Positions 8,064 through 12,325 of a stretch of 12,325 nt of DNA are shown here, one piece after another. Position 1 is the stretch's first letter. Each line of letters opens with the position of its first letter. A model generated the notes under the pieces. That model was not told the origin of the DNA, made no database searches, and worked only from the letters and a program-made list of their open reading frames with translations. The translations under genes and the position numbers were made by a program. Source of the stretch: a candidate division TA06 bacterium DG_78 (lineage in GTDB: Bacteria > Hydrothermota > Tepidihabitantia > SM23-42); contig LJNI01000061.1 of NCBI GenBank assembly GCA_001303225.1, positions 1 through 12,325 on the forward strand. The letters are read 5' to 3'.

Positions 8064-8091
8064 ATTATATATAATAACCCATAGTTGTCAA
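8064..8091 (-). promoter_or_regulatory. Full-consensus sigma70-type promoter of the M42/GDP-sugar operon
   Basis: On the minus strand TTGACA (8091-8086), a 16-bp spacer and TATAAT (8069-8064) match both consensus hexamers at all 12 positions. A start 7 nt past the -10 box falls on 8057, the A of the M42 gene's ATG, predicting a leaderless mRNA. Confidence 0.8.
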
Positions 8092-8102
8092 CTAATCATC
8101 TC

Positions 8103-8130
8103 TTGACACTGTACTATTAAGGACTATAGT
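8103..8130 (+). promoter_or_regulatory. Divergent promoter of the Gly-rich secreted protein
   Basis: TTGACA (8103-8108), a 16-bp spacer and TATAGT (8125-8130) match 11 of 12 consensus positions. Its -35 box lies 11 bp from the -35 box of the opposing promoter, so the two form a compact divergent pair. A start about 7 nt after the -10 box would fall near 8137, inside the ribosome-binding site. Confidence 0.7.
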
Positions 8131-8132
8131 GT

Positions 8133-8137
8133 GGAGG
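8133..8137 (+). promoter_or_regulatory. Shine-Dalgarno GGAGG for the Gly-rich gene
   Basis: GGAGG is 7 nt from the ATG at 8145 and only 2 bp behind the -10 box. With a typical start site, part of it would not be transcribed. Confidence 0.6.
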
Positions 8138-8144
8138 CGGAAGT

Positions 8145-9257
8145 ATGATTACACTCCTGTTGGCATCAATGCTCATTGGATATATCTACGAAGATGCTGA
8201 TAGCCTCATTGTATATAATGATAGCCTCATTATCTGTGGTTTACACCATTACAACATTAAAGTAACTATTGCCCAAAACAGCAAACTTACAGTAAGACCA
8301 TGGAGTGGTACAGCGGATTCAACTGGATGGCTCTATCTTGATGCTCCTCTCATCTCCATAGAAGATTCTTCGTTGATTAGCGGCTCAGGAGCTGGCTATT
8401 ATGGTGGTTCGACAAGTGATCATCCTAACGGCTATGGACCTGGTGGTGGTGGTAGTGGCACAAGTGGCGGCGGTGGAGGTGCTGGATATGGTGGTGCTGG
8501 TGGTACTGGTGGTGATGTTACACCTGGAGCCGGAGGAATCACTTACGGCGATGTATCAGATACTTTAATTGATATGGGTTCTGGCGGTGGAGCAGGCCGC
8601 TTGGGATTTGTCGATGGTGTTGGTAGTAGTGGTGGCGCCTCGGTCTTTTTACGGGGGAAAAAAATTTGTGTAGATACTTCTACTATAGAGGTTAATGGAA
8701 AGCATGGTAATGACGGAGCCCTCGAGGCTGGAGGCGGTGGTTCTGGTGGTGGTATCGCGATCTGGTCTGATAGTATCGCACTGCACAGTTCTACTATCAG
8801 CGTAGGAGGTGGAGATGGCGGTGATGCTGAATTTGGAGGCGGTGGAGGTGCTGGAGGTGGAAGAATTAAGATTTTTTATTCTGCTTCGTTCGATACATCT
8901 GAACTGACTGTTTTTAGACAGGGTGGTGCTCCAGGTACAGGCTTTTATGGAAACCCTGAACCCGGTGCGATTGGTTCTCTCTATATCGGACCAGTACTCG
9001 GTGTCACAGAAATTGCACAGACCCCGTATGTGAAATTTTTGATCCAGCCTACTGTAGTGAGAAAAACCATGACCGTAATAATTGACAATCCACCACACAC
9101 AGTGCGGTTATATGATGTCTCAGGAAGGATTGTACACGTTATTGCAATAGTGAATACCATAGAATACATCGACTTGAGCGATCTACAACAAGGAATTTAC
9201 TTTGTGCAATTGAGTGGAGAACGTAGTCCTACCATTAAAATTATTCTACTCAAATAA
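8145..9257 (+). CDS. Secreted Gly-rich surface protein with type IX-like C-terminal sorting tail
   Basis: A 370-residue protein. The first ~14 residues (MITLLLASMLIGY) are a short hydrophobic export signal that oddly lacks N-terminal Lys/Arg. Residues 20-80 have a beta-strand-rich pattern (NSKLTVRPWSG, APLISIEDSSLISGSG). Two Gly-rich blocks follow (about 79-165 and 190-245). The second alternates Gly runs with strands such as GGGIAIWSDSIALHSSTISV and GGRIKIFY. This is the layout of Gly-rich parallel-beta surface proteins in which strands separate glycine loops. The tail (about 295-370) resembles the Por secretion/sorting domain: VRLYDVSGRIV, then DLSDLQQGIYFVQL and a basic-hydrophobic end (TIKIILLK). 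Export and attachment or release by a type IX-like system is inferred; no T9SS component is in the window. An in-frame TAG at 8127-8129 excludes a longer start. The function and ligand are unknown. Confidence 0.85.
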   Translation: MITLLLASMLIGYIYEDADSLIVYNDSLIICGLHHYNIKVTIAQNSKLTVRPWSGTADSTGWLYLDAPLISIEDSSLISGSGAGYYGGSTSDHPNGYGPGGGGSGTSGGGGGAGYGGAGGTGGDVTPGAGGITYGDVSDTLIDMGSGGGAGRLGFVDGVGSSGGASVFLRGKKICVDTSTIEVNGKHGNDGALEAGGGGSGGGIAIWSDSIALHSSTISVGGGDGGDAEFGGGGGAGGGRIKIFYSASFDTSELTVFRQGGAPGTGFYGNPEPGAIGSLYIGPVLGVTEIAQTPYVKFLIQPTVVRKTMTVIIDNPPHTVRLYDVSGRIVHVIAIVNTIEYIDLSDLQQGIYFVQLSGERSPTIKIILLK

Positions 9258-9310
9258 GATTTTTGATGCTGACGATCAGGTGTGCAAAGTGTAAGGCAAA
9301 AATCTTTCGC

Positions 9311-9356
9311 TATTTTAGGGTATAGGAATTTCAAATAATTCCTATACCCTAAAATA
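9311..9356. repeat. Perfect 20-bp inverted repeat, 6-nt loop
   Basis: The arm at 9311-9330 (TATTTTAGGGTATAGGAATT) is exactly the reverse complement of 9337-9356; the loop is TCAAAT. The stem carries A/T-rich ends, so it could also stop transcription of the Gly-rich gene in either direction. There is no U-tract after the stem beyond its own A/T end. Confidence 0.9.
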
Positions 9357-9462
9357 TTAGATTCAGACAGATGAATGGAGATGCATACAGATACATATAT
9401 TCGTTAAACATATCCGTTTGAATCTGCTATGATTCGTTTGCATCAAAGTATAACGCAGTTAT
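9314..9462. mobile_element. Probable ~149-bp non-coding insertion flanked by TAT
   Basis: This segment separates the two zinc-ribbon gene halves. TAT at 9311-9313 is repeated at 9460-9462, which would be a 3-bp target duplication (or TA, 2 bp). Its left end is the 20-bp inverted repeat. Its right half holds a 5-bp hairpin (GAATC 9420-9424, GATTC 9431-9435) and three related heptamers: ATTCGTT 9399-9405, ATCCGTT 9412-9418 and ATTCGTT 9432-9438. No transposase and no convincing matching terminal inverted repeats are present, so a MITE-like or IS200/IS605-derived (subterminal-hairpin) element is only one possible reading. Confidence 0.45.
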
Positions 9463-9698
9463 ATTAAGATTGGCAAAGGGAGAATCCTGCACTGCTGGAA
9501 GGACAAAATAAAAAAAGACTTCAGCATCCATATTGGCAACAACATTACGTGTCAGTGCGGCAATATTATAGGTATTGATGAAGAAAAGTGGATAAAAATG
9601 AAACAGCATACTTTTGTATATTCGGGTACAAAAATCAAAAAGTAATTGTCTCGATATCTGTACAAATGTCAAAATAATGTAGTAGAGCTAACTACTTG

Positions 9699-9726
9699 TT
9701 GACAGCCATAAATTTTTGATTAATCT
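9699..9726 (+). promoter_or_regulatory. Possible promoter for the methyltransferase-NUDIX pair
   Basis: TTGACA (9699-9704) is a perfect -35 box. With the 16-bp spacing used elsewhere in the window, the -10 would be TAATCT (9721-9726), which is weak. A 5-bp palindrome (GTAGT 9679-9683, ACTAC 9691-9695) lies just upstream and could be an operator. The leader would be about 14 nt, without a clear Shine-Dalgarno site. Confidence 0.4.
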
Positions 9727-9746
9727 TCAGTTACGAAGATACAAAA

Positions 9747-10502
9747 ATGAAGAAACTCGGACCCGACGATATAAAAATACGAAGCTACATCTATTCTCTC
9801 ATTGATACTGCTAGAGCGAAAGCCATTTTGGACATCGGTTGCGGAGACGGCTATGATCTTATACAAATTGCGAAGCATACAACAAAGCATGTCCGTTTGG
9901 TTGGAATAGACGTGTCGGAAGAGAAAATCGAAGATGCACGTGCAGCGATAACTGATGATACTCGTTTTTCCTTTTTACTACATGATGTTACATCTGGACT
10001 TCCTTTTAAAAATGAAGGATTTAGCGTTATTTTTTCAAAAGATCTTTTAGAATGTATTACTAATAAAGGTGAATTAATCAAAGAAGTCTACCGTATTCTC
10101 TGCCCGAATGGTCAGGTAGTATTTGCCCACTGGGACTGGGATTCGCAAGTTATTGATGGTTCTGATAAAAATTTAGTGCGTAAAATAGTGCATACGTTTG
10201 GTGATTGGCAACAAAAGTGGATGTCAGGATGTGATCCATGGATGGGTAGACGTCTGTGGCGGACATTTAATAGTACAGGCCTTTTCAATGGAGAAATGTA
10301 CACTTATGTACTTACAAACACTGAATTTCGTCCGCCATATTATGGCTATGAACGCATTAAGGATTTTGAAGCATTGGTAAATAAAAATATGATAACAAAA
10401 GAAGAGTACGATACATTTTATCAAGACATCTTAAATCTATCTAAGAATAGAGAATATTTCTATGCAATAACAATGTATATTTATATAGGTAGGAAGATAT
10501 GA
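9747..10502 (+). CDS. Class I SAM-dependent methyltransferase
   Basis: This 251-residue protein has the class I methyltransferase fold in order. Motif I is ILDIGCGDG (residues 27-35, SAM-binding). The acidic residue after beta-2 is D55 in VGIDVSEEKI. Motif II is LLHDVTSGLPF (77-87), and a motif III-like stretch is VYRILCPNGQVVFAHWDWD (114-132). The C-terminal ~110 residues, with DPWMGRRLWRTF, form a substrate cap resembling the Methyltransf_11/25 group that methylates small molecules or lipids. The substrate cannot be inferred. The stop overlaps the NUDIX start as ATGA, so both are made together. No good Shine-Dalgarno site precedes the ATG; GAAG is the best nearby. The base composition of this pair is visibly more A/T-rich than the minus-strand operon, which may mean separate acquisition. 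Confidence 0.88.
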   Translation: MKKLGPDDIKIRSYIYSLIDTARAKAILDIGCGDGYDLIQIAKHTTKHVRLVGIDVSEEKIEDARAAITDDTRFSFLLHDVTSGLPFKNEGFSVIFSKDLLECITNKGELIKEVYRILCPNGQVVFAHWDWDSQVIDGSDKNLVRKIVHTFGDWQQKWMSGCDPWMGRRLWRTFNSTGLFNGEMYTYVLTNTEFRPPYYGYERIKDFEALVNKNMITKEEYDTFYQDILNLSKNREYFYAITMYIYIGRKI

Positions 10503-10960
10503 AAAATATTAGAATTTCAGCAAAGGCAGTCATTCTTGAAAATAGAAAAGTTTTAATGATAAAGAATATTGATAAAGATGGCTTTTGGTATCTTTTACCA
10601 GGTGGTGGTCAACGTCCTAAGGAAACTTTAATTCAGGCATTGAAACGCGAATGTAAAGAAGAAGCAAATATTGATATTACGGTTGGAGAATTATTGTTTA
10701 TAAGGGAGTATATTGGCGAACATCATGAGTTTCGAGAATACGACAGGGATGAGCACCAAATAGAATTCATGTTTTCTTGTAATATAGTAGGTAACAAATC
10801 ACCGCAAGAAGGTGAAACTCCCGATATCTATCAAAAGGGCGTGGAATGGCTTGAGATAACAAAAATAAATGATTATAGAATATACCCTAAAATTCTAAAA
10901 GAGATATTCACAAATATAAACACAAAAAAATTCTCGATATATTTAGGAGATATCAATTAA
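10499..10960 (+). CDS. NUDIX hydrolase
   Basis: This 153-residue protein has a complete Nudix box at residues 36-58: G36, E42, then RECKEEANI (R50, E51, E54, E55). Asn57 replaces the usual Gly, a common variant. It is preceded by YLLPGGG (31-37). NUDIX enzymes hydrolyse nucleoside diphosphates linked to another group (oxidised nucleotides, ADP-ribose, nucleotide sugars and cofactors); the exact substrate is not evident. The start ATG overlaps the methyltransferase stop, with AGGAAG in the last codons of that gene acting as the ribosome-binding site. The tight coupling suggests a shared pathway or a modify-and-clean-up pair, but which molecule is concerned is unknown. Codon use is strongly A/T-rich. 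The domain fills the whole protein, so there is no fusion. Confidence 0.9.
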   Translation: MKNIRISAKAVILENRKVLMIKNIDKDGFWYLLPGGGQRPKETLIQALKRECKEEANIDITVGELLFIREYIGEHHEFREYDRDEHQIEFMFSCNIVGNKSPQEGETPDIYQKGVEWLEITKINDYRIYPKILKEIFTNINTKKFSIYLGDIN

Positions 10961-11074
10961 GAACACAGATCTATAATCCAATTTCATTAAAGTTATGGTA
11001 TAAATATCTCGAATTTTAAAGACTTTTACCATAATTACTCTCAGTGAACATCAAATTTCTGCTAAATTTTCTCC

Positions 11075-11102
11075 TTGCTTTTTACAGTAAATTGGATATA
11101 AT
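11075..11102 (+). promoter_or_regulatory. Probable promoter of the PEP carboxykinase gene
   Basis: TATAAT (11097-11102) is perfect; TTGCTT (11075-11080) sits 16 bp upstream and keeps the key TTG. A start near 11109 leaves an ~81-nt leader, in which I recognise no riboswitch or operator. The rest of the 229-bp gap (10961-11189) is AT-rich, with only a loose 10-bp stem at 10991-11000/11027-11036. Confidence 0.55.
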
Positions 11103-11189
11103 CATAGAAAACAAACAATTAAAAGATAATTCTTAAATTTATTATCCTTTTTTCAATATCATTAATTAATGATTGAGGAGGTTACAAAG

Positions 11190-12325
11190 ATGAATGATGT
11201 GCTACAACAAAGATTAGGTGATGAAGGATATAAGAAGCTCACGAGGATTGATTATCCTCAGCTTCACCAATTTATCGCGAAATATATTGAACATTGCAAT
11301 CCGGATAAAGTTTTTATCTGTACTGATGCTCCTGAAGATATCAAATACGTCCGCGATGCTGCGATCAGAAATGCTGAAGAACAACCGCTCGCAACTGAAG
11401 GTCACACAATTCATTTCGACAGCTACTATGACCAGGCTCGGGACAAAGCACATACTGTAATACTCGTTCCCAAGGGCGTTGACCTCGGTAAAACAATAAA
11501 GACCGGTGACCGCGACGAAGGACTCAAAGAAATTCAAGAGATCATGAAAGATATCATGAAAGGCAAAGAGCTCTATGTCCGCTTTTTCTGCCTCGGTCCT
11601 ACAAATTCTGAATTCTCAGTACCAGTAGTCCAGCTCACTGATTCTGCCTATGTTGCCCATAGCGAGGATATACTCTACCGTCAGGGATTCGAGGAGTTCG
11701 TGAGACAGGGTAAAAAGGCACGCTTTTTCAAAATCGTACACTCAGCTGGTGAACTCGATGAACGTAACACCAGCAAAAATCTCGATAAACGTCGCATCTA
11801 TATTGACCTCGAAGAAAATATTGTCTACAGTGCAAACACCCAATACGGTGGTAATACGATCGGTCTGAAAAAATTATCGATGCGTCTCGCTATCAATCGA
11901 GGTTCGAAAGAAGGCTGGTTAACTGAACACATGCTCGTTATGGGAGTCCATGGTCCAAAGGGCCGAGTCACTTACTTCACTGGTGCATTTCCTTCATTAT
12001 GCGGAAAAACATCTACTTCTATGCTCGATAACGAAACAATTGTCGGTGATGATATAGCCTATCTAAGAAAAAAAGGTGGCGAGGTACGTGCAGTAAATGT
12101 GGAAAAAGGAGTTTTCGGTATTATCATGGGTATTAATTCTAAAGATGACCCGGGCATATGGAAGGCACTCCATACGCCAACAGAAATAATCTTCTCAAAT
12201 ATATTGATGACCCCTGAAAAAGGTGTGCACTGGATTGGTAAAGATGGTGATGTACCTGAAAAAGGTCACAATCATTCTGGTGAGTGGTATAAGGGTAAAA
12301 AGGATAAGGACGGAAATGAAATAAC
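11190..12325 (+). CDS. pckG: GTP-dependent phosphoenolpyruvate carboxykinase (archaeal-like), 3' end cut off by window
   Basis: The first 378 codons are open to the window edge; the family is usually about 600 residues, so the C-terminal third or more is missing. The enzyme interconverts oxaloacetate + GTP and PEP + CO2 + GDP in gluconeogenesis or anaplerosis. Motifs seen are QYGGNTIGLKKLSMR (about 218-232, substrate/metal region), the P-loop FPSLCGKTST (about 267-276; usual bacterial form FPSACGKTNL) and ETIVGDDIAYLRK (about 282-294, kinase 2-like with the metal-binding Asp pair), then VNVEKGVFGI. The P-loop and ETIVGDDIAYL wording is closer, as I recall it, to thermococcal/archaeal PEPCKs than to typical bacterial ones. 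GAGGAGG (11175-11181), 8 nt ahead of the ATG, is the best Shine-Dalgarno site in the window. The gene is unrelated in function to its left neighbours. Confidence 0.93.
   Translation, partial: MNDVLQQRLGDEGYKKLTRIDYPQLHQFIAKYIEHCNPDKVFICTDAPEDIKYVRDAAIRNAEEQPLATEGHTIHFDSYYDQARDKAHTVILVPKGVDLGKTIKTGDRDEGLKEIQEIMKDIMKGKELYVRFFCLGPTNSEFSVPVVQLTDSAYVAHSEDILYRQGFEEFVRQGKKARFFKIVHSAGELDERNTSKNLDKRRIYIDLEENIVYSANTQYGGNTIGLKKLSMRLAINRGSKEGWLTEHMLVMGVHGPKGRVTYFTGAFPSLCGKTSTSMLDNETIVGDDIAYLRKKGGEVRAVNVEKGVFGIIMGINSKDDPGIWKALHTPTEIIFSNILMTPEKGVHWIGKDGDVPEKGHNHSGEWYKGKKDKDGNEI

Larger units (their letters stand above)
9266..9645 (+). pseudogene. Interrupted small zinc-ribbon protein gene (two halves around a 149-bp insert)
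   Basis: The first piece starts at ATG 9266 and reads MLTIRCAKCKAKIFRY, with a CxxC knuckle, before running into FRV and a TAG at 9323-9325. The second piece lies in another frame, from about 9463 to TAA 9643-9645. It reads IKIGKGRILHCWKDKI, then NNITCQCGNIIGIDE with a CxCG knuckle, and ends in KQHTFVYSGTKIKK. It has no ATG, GTG or TTG before it in frame. Joining TAT at 9311-9313 directly to ATT at 9463 gives one 76-codon frame with paired Cys knuckles, a natural small zinc-ribbon. The join is inferred, though order, strand and composition all agree. The gene begins 9 nt after the Gly-rich gene and has no clear ribbon-binding Shine-Dalgarno sequence, so it could be the second gene of that transcript. 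Function unknown; a DNA/RNA-binding zinc-ribbon is the family-level guess. A bypassed or reassembled product instead of a dead gene cannot be excluded. Confidence 0.6.

Noticed and set aside
8436..8870. GGT/GGC-rich stretch as a DNA tandem repeat
   Set aside because: There is no fixed unit; the pattern follows from glycine codons in a Gly-rich protein.
9258..9304. 8-bp inverted repeat GATTTTTG/CAAAAATC just after the Gly-rich gene as a terminator
   Set aside because: The loop is 31 nt and the right arm lies inside the zinc-ribbon reading frame, so coincidence is likely.
9427..9672. 81-codon open frame on the minus strand
   Set aside because: It lies antisense to the zinc-ribbon fragment, has no ribosome-binding site and reads as an unstructured aromatic-rich sequence; the plus-strand reading is far more protein-like.
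10881..10893. 13-bp match (TATACCCTAAAAT) between the NUDIX gene and the right arm of the inverted repeat at 9343-9355
   Set aside because: About one 13-bp match is expected by chance in a window this size, and it lies in coding sequence.
10991..11036. Stem AGTTATGGTA/TACCATAATT after the NUDIX gene as a terminator
   Set aside because: The loop is 26 nt, the stem includes a G-T pair and is A/T-rich, and there is no T-tract.
1..12325. CRISPR array, tRNA, rRNA or riboswitch
   Set aside because: No regularly spaced repeats and no cloverleaf or known RNA motif were recognised on either strand by eye; covariance-model searches were not possible.

Overview
The window looks like a piece of a bacterial chromosome of moderate-to-low GC. 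A GDP-sugar/glycosyltransferase set, a membrane-anchored M23 peptidase, a secreted Gly-rich protein with a Por-type C-terminal sorting tail, two M42 aminopeptidases and an archaeal-looking GTP-dependent PEP carboxykinase point to a Gram-negative-type lineage of the FCB/candidate-phylum kind (candidate division WOR-3/Stahlbacteria would fit). This placement is an inference from gene content; there is no rRNA or phylogenetic marker here.

Left part (46-8057, minus strand): seven tightly packed genes that read as one operon, in transcription order M42 peptidase A, M42 peptidase B, M23 peptidase/membrane protein, GDP-mannose 4,6-dehydratase-like enzyme, its paralogous 4-keto-reductase-like partner, GT4 glycosyltransferase, and an exported TPR protein. 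Junctions are overlaps or gaps of at most 9 nt, except a 63-nt gap before the glycosyltransferase. The sugar genes match a GDP-6-deoxyhexose (probably GDP-D-rhamnose) supply-and-transfer module. A full-consensus promoter (TTGACA, 16 bp, TATAAT) lies directly in front, placed so that transcription would begin on the A of the first ATG, i.e. a leaderless mRNA.

Centre (8092-9746): a second, divergent promoter drives a secreted Gly-rich protein. Directly behind it are what I read as the two halves of one small zinc-ribbon gene, separated by about 149 bp. That segment begins with a perfect 20-bp inverted repeat and is flanked by TAT on both sides. Removing it exactly restores a 76-codon reading frame. 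The minus strand here also has an open frame, but it does not look like a protein.

Right part (9747-12325, plus strand): a SAM-dependent methyltransferase and a NUDIX hydrolase are translationally coupled through ATGA. A 229-bp AT-rich gap carrying a TATAAT-type promoter follows, then a PEP carboxykinase (GTP) cut off by the window end after 378 codons.

The points most worth following up are the interrupted zinc-ribbon gene and its insert, the leaderless consensus promoter, and the linkage of two M42 peptidases with an envelope/GDP-sugar operon.
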